Source: Mycoplasmopsis mucosicanis
Lineage (GTDB): Bacteria; Bacillota_I; Bacilli_A; Mycoplasmatales; Metamycoplasmataceae
Direction of reading: 5' to 3'
DNA: 64,000 nt
Assembly (NCBI RefSeq): GCF_006546935.1
Contig: NZ_SMDN01000002.1
Coordinates: forward strand, 1 to 64,000
How positions within the stretch are numbered: the first letter of the stretch is position 1; each line of letters opens with the position of its first letter. A program made the translations under genes and the position numbers. Below are positions 30,801 through 42,152 of this stretch, piece after piece. The notes beneath the pieces are model-generated. The model was not told where the DNA came from. It saw only the letters and a list, made by a program, of their open reading frames with translations, and searched no databases.

Positions 30801-32255
30801 TACATAATAGAAGAATTTAATGATGCAAAGACAAAGGAAAACTGGTTTAATAAACTTGCTAATGTTAGTATTTATGGAACAGAAGAAAATAAAAGATATA
30901 AAGGTATTGCATTAAATTTTAAAGGTTTAGTCAGAATTCAAAACGATGGTCAAAAGTTTGATTATTCAAAATCACACAAAACTGTGTATTTTCGTAATGA
31001 AGCTTGACACTATTATGAGCCTCCTGTTGATTTAAAGACACTCAATATTAATGATTTGAGTATCAACATAAATAAAAAAGATTTTGAAGCAAGCTATAGA
31101 AATGAAAATCAAATAGACTTGCTATATCGCAATGCTATAAAAGCAAAAGTTATAAATTATGTACAAAATTCATTGAAAACCTATAATTATGAGCATGACG
31201 GTCAAGAGATTGAGTTAGGCAAAGATGTAAAATTTGAAAATTTAGATGAAGTAGTTTCTGCATTAATGGCTGGAAAAAGAAATGATGGAGAAAGTCTTAA
31301 ACTAGTTGGAATCAATGCTAATTTATTGAATTTTAAAGAGTTTAATGTAAAAAATACAGGCGAAGGTGGAAAATACAATTTAAACAATCTTACGCATCTA
31401 TTAATTAAGGATAAAGACGTTGTTGTACAAAAAACAAATTATGAAGACATAAGAGCTGCAGTTGTAGAACTTGTCAAACGAGCTGCGTCAAAAGTAGACT
31501 TAAAAGCGGACCAAGATTATCAAATTTATGCATTGAATGTAAAGGCATACTGATTTGAATTAATTATGAAACTTAATGACAAACGAATATTGAATAAGAA
31601 AGGTCTGCACAAAATTTTGTTGCGAGAAATCGATTATTTAAATGATTTAAAATATATAGATGTTGAAGGTAAAAAACTTTTAATTCCTAAGAGTGGACCT
31701 GAAAATATAGCTACAAAAACATTATTTTTTAATCAACTTGCGCAAATACAAAATAATGTCAAGAGAGAAGAAGCAAATAAAGGTGTAAATTTTGATGTTT
31801 TCAGTAAGTTAGTGATAGTAATGCCTACAAAAAATACAATTGGTTTTGGACATGGTTTCATCATTAATAAAGCTAGCAAAAATTATAATTTTAATAACAA
31901 TGAAAACACAAAAAATAACACAAAAAATACAGATAAATCAATAAAAAACAAAATTGAGGATGACTTTGATGGCTGAGGAATAGATGATGAAGAAGGCATA
32001 ATTAATGAGAAAAAAATATCTGAATTAATTAAAGAACCACACAGCATTTCTGTCGATACTTCATCTAAAAAGTTTAATAATTTTGTTCACTTAGTTAAGA
32101 AAAATTGATGAAAAATATTAATCGTGTTTTGAAGTATTTTTGGTGGTGTGCTAGGATCGGTGTTTCTTATACGTTATCTAGCCAAAAAATATGCTTGAAC
32201 ATATGGCAAAAGAGTTAAAAAACGACAAAAAAACAAGAAAAAAAGCAATAAATAG
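27873..32255 (+). CDS. Very large surface protein of the secretion/ICE-like cluster
   Basis: A 1460-residue protein, continuous with TGA as Trp. The N-terminus is a signal peptide (KKRFIFSSVLLGGVSSLIAPLFFVSAQ) without a lipobox Cys. The long external part has many short charged repeats of Asp/Glu/Lys, FVFNKFKINVSYRP and similar beta-rich stretches. The C-terminus has one membrane helix (WWKILIVFWSIFGGVLGSVFLI) and a highly basic tail (KKRQKNKKKSNK), so it is anchored with most of the chain outside. Its place after a VirB4-type ATPase fits the large ICE protein I recall as the Mbov_0399 family. AGGAGAAAA precedes the ATG. It could be an adhesin or mating-pair protein. Confidence 0.75.
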
Positions 32256-32335
32256 CAACTTTAATACACAACAATAGGCTACAAAAAAAATAAAAAAATA
32301 ATATTACAAAAATATAACATCATCTGTAATAGTAA

Positions 32336-32341
32336 TATAAT
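32336..32341 (+). promoter_or_regulatory. -10 box of the YitT gene (near-leaderless)
   Basis: TATAAT eight bases before the ATG at 32350, no ribosome binding site between. An inverted repeat ATTACA...TGTAAT lies just upstream (about 32303-32330). Confidence 0.5.
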
Positions 32342-32349
32342 AAATTAAT

Positions 32350-33564
32350 ATGCAAAACATACCAAATCCTAATAGCAATAACAGTCATCTTGCTGACAAT
32401 GTAATGGACAATAAAATTAAAGAATATAAAATGGGTTCATATGCATACGATTATAGAAATCCTCATCAAGATGACATAAAAAATAGAAGAATAAAACAAT
32501 ACTTTATCAAAACATTTTTTATGTTTGTTTCTGCATTCGTTTTTAACTTTGGTGTTGTCGTGTTTTTACACCAAGCAGAAACAATTCCTTCCGGTTTATC
32601 AGGGCTTCCTCTTTTAATAACATTGATTTGAGAGCCGACTAGACCTTATTTTGCCTTGATGTATCTTGGTTTTAACGTTCCTTTGTTCATTATATTCGCT
32701 AGAAAGCTGAGAAGAACATTTCTATTGCACACACTTGAATTTATGGTTTTCCAAATTATTATTAACTTCTCGCTAACATTTGAATTTTTACATGATAATA
32801 AATCAATATCTGATTTATTCAATGAAGTTTTTAATGTAGCACCTGGTTGATCTCGTGATATTGTAATAATTTCTCAAAATGGCCAAAAAACATTGTTAGA
32901 AAATCCTACAACATGACCTATTTTAGCCAATGGTTTAATAGGTTCAGTATTTATTGGAACAGCCATTGCAATCGCTTGAAAATTTGGTGGTTCATCTGGC
33001 GGTTCTGATTTAATTGGATATTACTTTTCAACAAGAAAACAAAAAAATGTTGGAGTTGTTTTATCAATAATTGCGGTTATTACATCAGTTGTATTTTTAG
33101 TTATTTTCGCTTTTGCTAGACCGCATCATAATTCTGCACTTGTTGAAGTAATTAAATATGCTGATGGAAAAGTATATAATGTCTATTCAGACTCGGGACA
33201 AAAAGTTTGGATTGGTATGCGTGAAGTTACATCGTTTTTATACATAGTGGTTGTAACTGGAATGATTACGATGTTATATCCTAAATACAAAAAAGTAAGA
33301 TTAGAGATTGTTTGTTCAAGCGGTTTTGACGTTATATTGAAATACTTTAAAGATATTCGATATTGACATGCATATCAAATATCAGAAGCAACATCAGGTT
33401 ATACAGGAGAAACTGTTTATAAAATTCAAACGATTATGTTGTTTTTGGAAGCAAAAAATATCATTAAGGATTTAAGAAATCTTAATCCAAGTGTTTGAAT
33501 CAGTGTAAATCCGGTCAATAGTACATTAGGTAGATTTAATACACACTATGTCGATAGCAACTAA
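32350..33564 (+). CDS. YitT-family membrane protein
   Basis: A 404-residue membrane protein. After a polar N-terminus of about 50 residues it has the YitT first helices (TFFMFVSAFVFNFGVVVFLHQAETIPSGLSGLPLLI) and the glycine-rich GGSSGGSDLIGYYFSTRK segment that marks this family. A C-terminal cytoplasmic domain follows (IVCSSGFDVILKYFKDIRYWHAYQISEATSGYTG), resembling DUF2179. The transported substrate is unknown. Seven TGA codons read Trp. It has its own leaderless-type promoter and a terminator, so it is separate from the secretion cluster. Confidence 0.85.
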
Positions 33565-33566
33565 TT

Positions 33567-33596
33567 TAATAAGCCAATATTAGGCTTATTTTTTTA
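33567..33596 (+). terminator. Terminator of the YitT gene
   Basis: AATAAGCC and GGCTTATT around six bases, then T's. Confidence 0.85.
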
Positions 33597-33601
33597 AACA
33601 A

Positions 33602-33637
33602 AAAATACACAAAACTACTGTATTTTGTGTATTTTCG
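33602..33637 (-). terminator. Terminator of the smc operon
   Basis: AAAATACACAAAA and its complement around an eight-base loop, seven bases after the smc stop codon. Confidence 0.75.
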
Positions 33638-33643
33638 TCAAAA

Positions 33644-36643
33644 TTATTCTTCAGTATTGAGTTGGTTATCTTCATCTAAAATTGAGTCTTTTTGCTCATC
33701 TTTAACGAGTTTTTTAGCCTCTGCTAGTTCAAGACTAAAGAATGTAGTAACACCTCTATTTTGCATGGTTGCACCAAATAGTGCATCAACACGAGACATT
33801 GTTCCATGTCTGTGTGTAATAACTAAAAACTGAGTTTTGGCTTTTAGTTCTTGAAGATATTCTGCATATCTAACAACGTTTGCCTCATCAAGTGCCGCTT
33901 CAACTTCATCAAGAATACATAATGGAAGAGGACGCGCTTTTAGAATACCAAACAATAATGAGATTGCAATAAGCGATTTTTCACCACCTGAAAATAGTTT
34001 AAGATTACCAATATTTTTACCTGGAGGTTGAGCCTTAATTTCTACACCTGATTCAAGAATATCATTTGGATCGCTTCAATATAGTTCAGCTTTTCCACCA
34101 CCTAGCATAGTTGCAAAGACATCATTAAATGCAGGATTAACATCATTAACTATGTTTTGTAATCTTGTTGTTATGACTTTATCAATATCTGCAATTGCTT
34201 TTTCTAATGTTTGTTTTGCTTCTGAAAGTTCTTTAAATCCTTGATCATATTTATTGAATCTTTGTTCTTCTTCAACTAATGTTTCAAGTGATTCAATATT
34301 AACAGAACCAAGTTTTTCAATTTCTTCTCTAAGTTCACGAACAATTTCTTCTGCAACTTCACGATTTAATTCAAGTTTATATGATTGTGAAGCTGTTTCA
34401 TAAGTCAACTTATATTGTGAAGCTAGACGATCTCTTGATTGATCAAGAAGCAATTTTGATCTATCTCTAGTTGTTAATTTATTTGCAAATGATTCGATCA
34501 ATCTTCCTAATGTTGATGAATAATCATTTTTTGATAGAGTTGCTTGATCAATTTCTGCATTTAGACTGTTAACTCTGTTTTTCTTAGCTTCAAGTTCAGA
34601 GATAATTGAAACTTTTTTAACGTTTAAGTCTTGTAATGAATGTTTTTGCTCTTGAATTTGTTTGTCTTCTTGAGAGCTATCAAATTCTTTAATTTCAGCA
34701 TTGAGATTAGCTAATTTAATTTTTATTTCATCAAGTTGCTGTACTTCATTGTTTCTTTTTAAACGCAATGAAGAAATTTGACTTTGAATACTGTTATCAA
34801 GATCTCAACAAACCTTTTTAGTATTTTTTGCTTCGTTAATCTTGGTGTTAATTAACTGAATTTGTGCTTGTATACCTGGCACAATATTTTTTAATTCAGT
34901 TATTTTGTCATCAATTCCAATAAGTGATTGTGTAACTTTTTCTTTTGCACCACCAACAATAACACCACCGCTACGGATTGTGTCGCCATCCAAGGTAACA
35001 ATCATGTATCTGCGTTCTAAAATGCTTGAAATTTTGTTAGCTTGATCAATATCAGAAGCTACTATTATGTTTCCTAACAAGAATTTTTTCAAAATGTCAT
35101 ATTCAGGTTCTGTTCGCACTAGATTTGCAGCAACATCAACAAAACCAGGGTGTCCTTGAATACCTAAAAGATGATCATCACGAATTGATTTTGCATTAAT
35201 TGTATTGAGTGGAATAAATGTAGCTCGTCCACCATCGTTTGCCTTTAAGAAATTAACTGCTTTGACTGCTGTTTCTGATTTATCAACAACTATATGTTGA
35301 GCAGCATTGGCTAAAACTGTTTCAATAGCACGTAAATATTCAGGATCAACTTTAATTAAGTCAGCAACAATTCCTTTCAAAGGTTTTCCGAAGAATGCTT
35401 TGTTTTCTAGAATGTTTCTAGTACCCTTGAAGTAGGTTGAAGAGCCTTCTTTTTGTTGCTCTAACAATTGAAGGTGAGTAAGCACTTTGGTTAAATTTGT
35501 TTCAAAACGAGTTTTTTGAATGTTTAATTCACTCATTTCTGTGTCAGCTTTAGAAAGATTTAATTTGTTTTCCTTATTTCTGATTTCTAATACTTCGTTT
35601 TGACTATCGATACTTGAGATGTTTGATGTAATAGTGCTTGCTATTTTTTGAAATGCAGCTATTCTTTGCTCTTTATTTGTTTCAATATCGCCTTCAGCAA
35701 TAAGTTTTTCGCGAGCAGTTTCTCTTGTTAAAACAATTTCGATGTTATGAATTCTTTCATTTAATTCTTTAAGTTCGTCATCTAATTCTCGGATTTTTGC
35801 GCTTTCAACGTTTTTAAATGAAATGTTTTGAGCAATTTTGCCTTCTAATTCTTTAATTTGTAATTCTAAGCTCGCTTTTGTTTCCTGAACACCTTCAAGT
35901 TCTTCGCTTAATGACTCAAATTTTTTACCATATGTATCAATGTTATCAACAAGCAAACCAATCTCAACTTGTTTTAATTCTTCACTCTTTTCAACATAAA
36001 TACGAGCTTTTTCGGCTTGTTTTCTTAATGGAATTAACTTTCTTTCGATTTCTTTAATTGTAATTTCAATTTTTTCTAAGCCTTCTTGTGTTTTGGTAAG
36101 TTTTGAAAGAGCTTCTTTTTTCTTGTATTTGTATTTTGAAACTCCAGCAGCTTCTTCGAAGATTGCTTTACGTTGTTCTGGAGTTGACTGAGCAATGTCT
36201 GCTACAGTTCCTTGTGAAATGATAGCCAAACTTGATTTACCAATTCCAGATTCCATCGCAATTTCGAGGATGTCTTTTTGTCGACATTCTTCGCCGTTTA
36301 GATAGTATTTATTATTACCTGAACCTCTTTCAAGAACACGCGAAATTGTAAAAATTTCGTGTGGTATTGAGTTATTACCCTCTTTGTTATCAAATGTTAA
36401 AGTAACTTCAGCTCTATCCATTGCTTTAGCAGTTTGAGAACCTTGGAAAATAACATCATCCATTTTGTCACCACGAAGCTCTTTAGCACTTCTTTCACCT
36501 AAAACTCAACGAATAGCATCGTTGATGTTTGATTTACCTGAACCATTAGGTCCTACAATACCAGCAACACCACCATCAAAGGTTAAGGATACTGGATCGG
36601 CGAATGATTTAAAACCATGTGCTTGTACTCTAATTAATTTCAT
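33644..36643 (-). CDS. smc: Chromosome segregation protein SMC
   Basis: A 999-residue condensin ATPase. Walker A is GPNGSGKSN (residues 31-39) near the start [18 protein letters not shown] first coiled coil follows ([20 protein letters not shown]...), then a hinge with [26 protein letters not shown] and a glycine-rich [18 protein letters not shown]. After a second coiled coil come the C-terminal signature [16 protein letters not shown] and Walker [22 protein letters not shown] codons at the domain joints are Trp. It is about 150-200 residues shorter than the B. subtilis protein, mainly in the coils. Its ATG overlaps the rnc stop (TAATG). Confidence 0.95.
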
Positions 36644-37362
36644 TATTCCTCCTCAATGGAATTAGAATTTTGTTTTTGATTGACTGCAAGTTTTTCTAAA
36701 GCAACTTTAGCAGCATTTTCCTCGGCTTCAAGTTTATTTTTGCCTTTGCCTTGGCCAAATAACTTATTATCATGCAATGCTTTTGCAATAAAATAATTTT
36801 CGTGTTGCTGCGTTTGGTATGTGACTGAACTGCGTGAGAATGATTGAACATATTCTTGAAATGCTGTTTTTGCATCTTTTAAAGATTCTGTGTCAAACTC
36901 TGTTTTAAAAAGAGTTTGACACAAAAACATGTAAACTTTTTGCACGCCTTGGTCTAAAAATAAAGCAGCAATGAACGATTCATAAATATCGGCGCCTACT
37001 TTTGTTGATTTTAAGACGTCATTTTTGGTAAGTCCTGGACCTGTACGTAAAAAACTATAAAGATCCATTTTTTTACTTAAATCACATAGGTTTTTTGTTG
37101 AAACAAGTTTTGCACGCATTAAAGTTAATTGACCAGCAGAAACTCCTTTATATTTTTCATAGAGATATTTTGAACTTAAAAATTGCAAAATTGAGTCACC
37201 TAAAAATTCTAAAGACTGATAATCTGTTTCACTGGTCATTTTTTTATATGCTCGAGTGAAAGAAGGGTGAGTGAATGCAGCAATATAGTCACTAAGTTTT
37301 TTAGGACTAATTTGGTATTTTTGTAAAAATGAATAAAAAGAATCGAGATTTTGTTTATTCAT
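36643..37362 (-). CDS. rnc: Ribonuclease III
   Basis: The double-strand RNA endonuclease, 239 residues, that matures rRNA precursors. The catalytic signature is [18 protein letters not shown], and the second acidic cluster is [19 protein letters not shown]. The C-terminal dsRNA-binding domain is [13 protein letters not shown]... through [21 protein letters not shown]. It starts inside the end of plsX (eight-base overlap) and its stop overlaps the smc start. Confidence 0.96.
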   Translation of the reverse strand: MNKQNLDSFYSFLQKYQISPKKLSDYIAAFTHPSFTRAYKKMTSETDYQSLEFLGDSILQFLSSKYLYEKYKGVSAGQLTLMRAKLVSTKNLCDLSKKMDLYSFLRTGPGLTKNDVLKSTKVGADIYESFIAALFLDQGVQKVYMFLCQTLFKTEFDTESLKDAKTAFQEYVQSFSRSSVTYQTQQHENYFIAKALHDNKLFGQGKGKNKLEAEENAAKVALEKLAVNQKQNSNSIEEE

Positions 37363-38368
37363 TTTGTTGTCCTAATGATTTTTTGACTTTGTTTAAAATA
37401 TCATTTTCTAAAGCAAGTTTAATTTGATTAAGTGCCCCTAGATAAGCTTTTGTATCGCTACTTCCATGAGATTTTATAGCAACTCCATTGACACCAACTA
37501 CTCATGCAGCACCTACATTGCGATAATCAAGTGTTTCGGCCACATCAACATAAGCTTTTTTGCTCAATAAATAACCTAGTTTTCGAATTGGTGTAAGCAT
37601 AATTTTACTTTTTAATAGATCTTTAAAGCTTAATATTGCTCCTTCAAGACTTTTAAGTACAAGGTTGCCACCATAACCATCAATTACTGCAACATCGCAT
37701 GCATAATTAAGTAGTTCACGTGGTTCTTTAAATCCAACATAATCAATTTCTTTTTGTTCTTTTAACACTTGATGAGCTTCACGAATAATTTGAATTCCTT
37801 TATTATCTTCAGTACCAATGTTAATAAGTGCGACTTTTGGAGAGCGGTTTTTGAATAGTGACTGAGCAAAAATGTTTGCAATTTTTGCTCATTCAACTAA
37901 ATATTCGCTTTGAGTATCAATATTGGCTCCAACATCCAAAAGAAGTCATTTTTTACCAACAATTGAAGGCATAATAGGCATAAATGCGGCTCTTGAAACA
38001 CCTTCTAGACGTTTAAGTTTAAAAGTGTTGGTTGCTAAATAAAGTCCACTGTTGCCAGAACTAAGTACTGCGTGTGCCTTGCCTTCTTTAACAAGATTGA
38101 TAGCAGTATTCATTGATGTATCTTCGTGTAGTGAAGCACGAATGTTTTCAGGGTTTTGTGAAATGTTTGGATTGTCGATAATACTGATATTTAAGGGTAT
38201 TTGGTCAAATTTTTTTATTTTTGTTTGCTTGATTAAATCTTGAGGACCAACTAGAATAATGTGAAAATTTTTGTTTAATGAGACAAATTCAAATGAAGAC
38301 TCAACAGCAGCATTAATTCCGTTGTCATTACCGTTTATATCAAAAGCGATTGTAAATTGTTTTTCCAT
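37355..38368 (-). CDS. plsX: Acyl-phosphate synthesis protein PlsX
   Basis: Phosphate:acyl-ACP acyltransferase, 337 residues, making acyl-phosphate for membrane lipid synthesis. Recognisable parts are SSGNSGLYLATNTFKLKRLEGVSRAAFMPIMPS, WLLLDVGANIDTQSEYLVEWA, VALINIGTEDNKG and VIDGYGGNLVLKSLEGA. The usual DAMGGD start is replaced by DINGND. TGA codons are Trp at 37943-37945 and 37499-37501. It overlaps fakA (one base) and rnc (eight bases). In an organism without full fatty-acid synthesis it probably works with FakA-derived acyl-phosphate, which fits the coupling to fakA. Confidence 0.92.
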
Positions 38369-39993
38369 TATTCAAATCCTATAATAAAGTGATAATTTGG
38401 TTGAGCACCATTAACAACTTCAACTTCAACATCATAACGTCCCTCAATGAAACTTTTTACTTCGTTTGCATCATTTTCGCTGATGTCATTTCCATAATAA
38501 ATTGTAATTAATTCATTGTCATGACTGATTGCAGATTTAATTAATTCTTTTGCAGATTCAATATAACTTGGTTCACATGTAATGATTTCGTGGTCAAGAA
38601 TTCCAATAAATTGACCTTCTTTGATACGCACATTATTCATTTTTGTGCTGCGAATAGCAGTTGTAACTTCACCAGTTTTAATTGTTTTTATTGCTTCATT
38701 AAGCATTTCAAAATTTTCTTCAGCTGATGCATCTGCTGCAAAGTTCATCATTGCAACAACACCTTGAAGTTGAGTTTTTGATTTAATGATATAAACGTTT
38801 TTATCATCAATAATTTGAGCAGCTTGTTCTGCAGCTAGAAAAATGTTTGAGTTGTTTGGTAAAACAAAAACATTTTTTGAATTTACTGAACGAATAGCAT
38901 CAACAATGTCTTGAGCAGAAGGGTTCTGAGTTTGACCGCTTTCTACAATTGCATCACAACCTAACTCTTTAATTCTATTGATAATACCAGTTCCTAAATT
39001 GCATGAAATTATTGCGCATTCTTTTTCATCCTCGCTTGAAGAGTTTGAATTTAAAGCAACGTTTTTGTTTCTGCTTTCTTTAGCTTGGAGGTTCATATTT
39101 TCAGATTTAATTTTGATAAATTCACCAAATTTTTGACCAAAATTCAACATGTTGCCTGGTTGTATTGTGTGTCCATGAACTTTTAAAATTTCATTGTCCT
39201 GTACAACAACTAAACTTGTTGCTTGTTTGCGTAAACCTTTTTCGAATGCAACTTTGCTAAATGATGCAACATCTTTAATTTCGATAATGAATTCTGTACA
39301 GTATCCAAACTCACCATCATAAACTTCGCCTTGTTGAATGAATGTGTCAGCTGAATCATTGTCTTCTTTAATAGCGACAGGCTCGCCATTCATAAAAGAG
39401 TTCATACCAACAATAATTGAATAAAATCCTTCTCCACCTGAGTCAGTTACTCCAACTTCTCTAAGAATTTTCAATTTATTAGGTGTGTTGTCGCAAGCTT
39501 TACGTGCAAATTTTTGAGCAAGTTCAAAAAATACACTAAATGAAGTTGATGAATCAACAATTTTTTCCAATTCTTCAGTAGTTTCTCTAATTACTGTAAG
39601 AATTGTTCCTTCAATTGGTTTTAATACTGATGAATAAGCTTTTTCAGTAGCTTTTTTGAATGCATCTAAAAGACCTTGAACATCCACACTGCTTTCATTT
39701 TCAAATGCAAGTGAAAAACCTTTAAAAATTTGGCTTAAAATTACACCAGAGTTTCCGCGAGCACCAAAAAGCATTGCTTTTGAAAGTTTTTTAGCTACTT
39801 CACCTAGATGATTGTTATCTCTTTTTAGTCCATCAATAGCTGATTTCACTGTTGAAGACATATTTGTACCAGTGTCACCATCAGGAACAGGGAATACGTT
39901 TAATGCATCTATTTTGTTTTTTTGATTAATTAAATTGTTGGCTCCTGAAAGGCATAAATCATAAAATGTGTATCCATCAAGCTTTTTAATCAT
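38368..39993 (-). CDS. fakA: Fatty acid kinase catalytic subunit FakA (YloV, DAK2 domain)
   Basis: A 541-residue kinase that phosphorylates exogenous fatty acids held by a FakB protein. The N-terminal DAK2 nucleotide-binding domain shows NVFPVPDGDTGTNM (ending at residue 45), LFGARGNSGVILSQIF and LREVGVTDSGGEGFYSI. A middle linker and a C-terminal domain with GQTQNPSAQDIVDAI and VFVLPNNSNIFLAAEQA follow; this last is the FakA C-terminal part. No TGA interrupts it. The block yloU-fakA-plsX matches the logic of lipid uptake. Confidence 0.93.
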   Translation of the reverse strand: MIKKLDGYTFYDLCLSGANNLINQKNKIDALNVFPVPDGDTGTNMSSTVKSAIDGLKRDNNHLGEVAKKLSKAMLFGARGNSGVILSQIFKGFSLAFENESSVDVQGLLDAFKKATEKAYSSVLKPIEGTILTVIRETTEELEKIVDSSTSFSVFFELAQKFARKACDNTPNKLKILREVGVTDSGGEGFYSIIVGMNSFMNGEPVAIKEDNDSADTFIQQGEVYDGEFGYCTEFIIEIKDVASFSKVAFEKGLRKQATSLVVVQDNEILKVHGHTIQPGNMLNFGQKFGEFIKIKSENMNLQAKESRNKNVALNSNSSSEDEKECAIISCNLGTGIINRIKELGCDAIVESGQTQNPSAQDIVDAIRSVNSKNVFVLPNNSNIFLAAEQAAQIIDDKNVYIIKSKTQLQGVVAMMNFAADASAEENFEMLNEAIKTIKTGEVTTAIRSTKMNNVRIKEGQFIGILDHEIITCEPSYIESAKELIKSAISHDNELITIYYGNDISENDANEVKSFIEGRYDVEVEVVNGAQPNYHFIIGFE

Positions 39994-40282
39994 TGTTTAG
40001 ACCTCCTACTAAAATATTCAATTTTCCAATTTTTTGATTCTTGTTTCGCAATTCGAATTTCAAAAGCGAACCAATTGATGAGACAATATTTTTTAGATTG
40101 CTGTTTTTTAATATAGTTATTGCAGCCATAAAGTCTCAACTTTGTGTCATTTCATTATATTTAACTACTACACAGTCCTGACATGGTGTGGTACTGTGAT
40201 CTTGGAAGCATTGAATGCTATAAACTCCAGGCGTTGACTCAAGAATATTTGTAAAAATGTCTAAAGCTTCTTTCTTTTCCAT
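39986..40282 (-). CDS. YloU/Asp23-like small protein preceding fakA
   Basis: A 98-residue protein (MEKKEALDIFTNILESTPGVYSIQCFQDH...) ending ...GKLNILVGGLNND. It overlaps the start of fakA by eight bases and has AGGAGG before its ATG. In B. subtilis the small Asp23-family gene yloU precedes yloV (fakA), and the alternating 'TPGVYSI ... ITILKNSNLKNIVSSI' pattern is consistent, but the sequence likeness is weak and the call rests mainly on synteny. One TGA is Trp. Confidence 0.55.
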
Positions 40283-40357
40283 TTTTGCCTCCTAAATAAT
40301 TACAAATTTTACCAAATTATATTTATATTAATACTAAATTTAATGTATATTTTAATT

Positions 40358-41041
40358 ATGGCCGAAACTATTGAAAAAGCTATTGTTTTGCAAATTATTG
40401 ATTCAAATACTGGCGCAAATGACTCATTTGTTGATTTTTTTACTCAAAAAAGACAATTTAGATTGCTTGCTAAAGGTATTAATACTCCTCAATCTAAAAA
40501 TAGGGCTAATTTACAAATTGGTGCAATTGTAGAAATTGAATATTTTAAAGCGCGAGGCTACAATTCAATTGGTAAATTAAAGAAGGCTCATTTACTTGAA
40601 GGTATTGATTTTAGCAATCGTTTTAACTTAAAATTTACTCAAAAAGCAATAAATTTATTGCTAAAAATAAGATCAAAAACATTCAAAGTTTTCAATGCTT
40701 ACGAACAAGTACTGAAAAGACTAGGCGAAGGAATAAATAAAAAATTGTTCTTATTTTTATTGGCTCAATGTCTCGATTCTTATGGAATTCAACCAATAAA
40801 AGATAGATGTTGTGAGTGTTCTAGAAGTAATAATTTGTGTGATTTTAGTTTTTATAAAGGTGGTTTTTTGTGTGCTGAACACACAAAAAACGTACGTTGA
40901 AACAAAGAACTTAAAGCAATTTACTTTATGTTTAATGACTTTGAAAAATATTTATTAATGGCCAATGATGCTATTGTTGATAATGTTTTATTTGAACTAC
41001 TTGATCACTATAATTCTAATGGAATAATACTTGATTTATAA
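40358..41041 (+). CDS. recO: DNA repair protein RecO
   Basis: RecO helps RecR load RecA on single-stranded DNA. The 227-residue protein begins MAETIEKAIVLQIIDSNTGANDSFVDFFTQKRQFRLLAKGINTPQSKN, the RecO OB-fold, and later has a zinc-type cysteine cluster CCECSRSNNLC...GGFLCAEH. The ATG at 40358 is preferred to 40343 because TATATT at 40346-40351 then lies six bases before it, the spacing seen at other leaderless genes in this window. One TGA is Trp. It diverges from the yloU-fakA operon. A perfect 16-base inverted repeat follows the stop codon. Confidence 0.88.
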
Positions 41042-41044
41042 ATT

Positions 41045-41093
41045 GCTATTTTTACCAATAGTACTCAAAAATGTGTATATTGGTAAAAATAGC
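41045..41093. repeat. Perfect 16-base inverted repeat, best copy of a dispersed palindromic family
   Basis: GCTATTTTTACCAATA (41045-41060) and its exact complement (41078-41093) flank GTACTCAAAAATGTGTA. Parts of the same sequence recur at 9882, 17207, 19680, 45581 and 45727. It begins four bases after the recO stop and could also act as a terminator. Confidence 0.75.
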
Positions 41094-41183
41094 GATTTAT
41101 TTTTATTCACATTTTAATATTATTTATATTGCTAAAAAATATAAGAGTATAATTAACATTATGGTAAAAATATAGGAGGAATA

Positions 41184-42152
41184 TTGAAAATTGGTAATAC
41201 ACAAGTTGCAATAGATGCAATAAAAAAATATAATAATATTGTTATTTTTCATCACACTAGACCAGATGGTGACTGTTTAGGTTCTCAACATGGTTTAGCT
41301 CAAATGATTCGTGATAATTTTCCAAACAAAAAAGTTTGAACAATTGGTGATAATGTAGGCAATTATGACTTTATGAACTATCATTTTGACCCTGTTGAAT
41401 CAATAGATTTTACTGATTCGCTTGGTATTGTTGTGGATGCTTCAAGTTCACCACGTATTGTCTATGGTGAATTGCTTTTAGACAATAAATTCAGTGCAAA
41501 ATTACGTATTGATCATCACCCTAATGGTAGTGATATTGAATATGATTATGAGTTTGTTGATGAACATTATGTAGCAGCTGCTGAACAAGTAGCACAAATT
41601 GCATACGATGCAAATTGAAAAGTGACTCATGAAGCCGCAAGACACACATTTTTAGGTATTGTTACTGATAGTGGACGCTTTATGTACCCTGATACATCTG
41701 CTCGAACTTATAAATTGGCTGCTTTTCTCGAAGAACAAGGAAATGTTGAAGCATGAAAACTACATCGTGAATTAGGCAAAAAATCATTGAAAGATATCAA
41801 ATACATTGGTCATATTTTGTCTAATTTTCAACGAAAAGGTAGAACACTTTATTTCATTGCAACCAAACAAATTCAAGAACAATTTGGATTTACTGAATTA
41901 ACTGCAGCAATATTTGTTAATGAGTTAGCAAACATTGAAGATAATTCTTGTTGAGCATTCTTTATTGAGCAATCAAATGGAAAAATAAGATGTAGATTGC
42001 GTTCAAATGGTCCTTTGGTTAATGAAGTGAGTGCTCTTCACAATGGTGGTGGTCATGCTAATGCTGCTGGTTGTGAGATTGATTCACTAGATCAAGTTGA
42101 TCAAATTTTAGATGAATTAAATGAAGCAATTGCTAAATGGGAGGCAAAATAA
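41184..42152 (+). CDS. nrnA: DHH-family nanoRNase/pAp phosphatase, first copy
   Basis: A cytoplasmic DHH/DHHA1 phosphoesterase of 322 residues that degrades very short RNAs and/or 3'-phosphoadenosine 5'-phosphate. Motifs are FHHTRPDGDCLGSQ, GIVVDASS, RIDHHPNGSD, GIVTDSGRFMYPDTS and, in the DHHA1 part, LHNGGGHANAAGC. No ATG fits the N-terminus; the frame begins with TTG at 41184, five bases after AGGAGG, so this is a TTG start. Four TGA codons read Trp. Its stop overlaps the ATG of a second copy. Confidence 0.9.

Noticed and set aside
22517..32255. A complete integrative conjugative element
   Set aside because: No integrase/transposase of ICE type, TraG-type coupling protein, relaxase or flanking direct repeats was seen in the cluster; only the channel/ATPase part is present.
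34076..36463. Two separate minus-strand coiled-coil genes
   Set aside because: Both are parts of smc, joined through TGA Trp codons.
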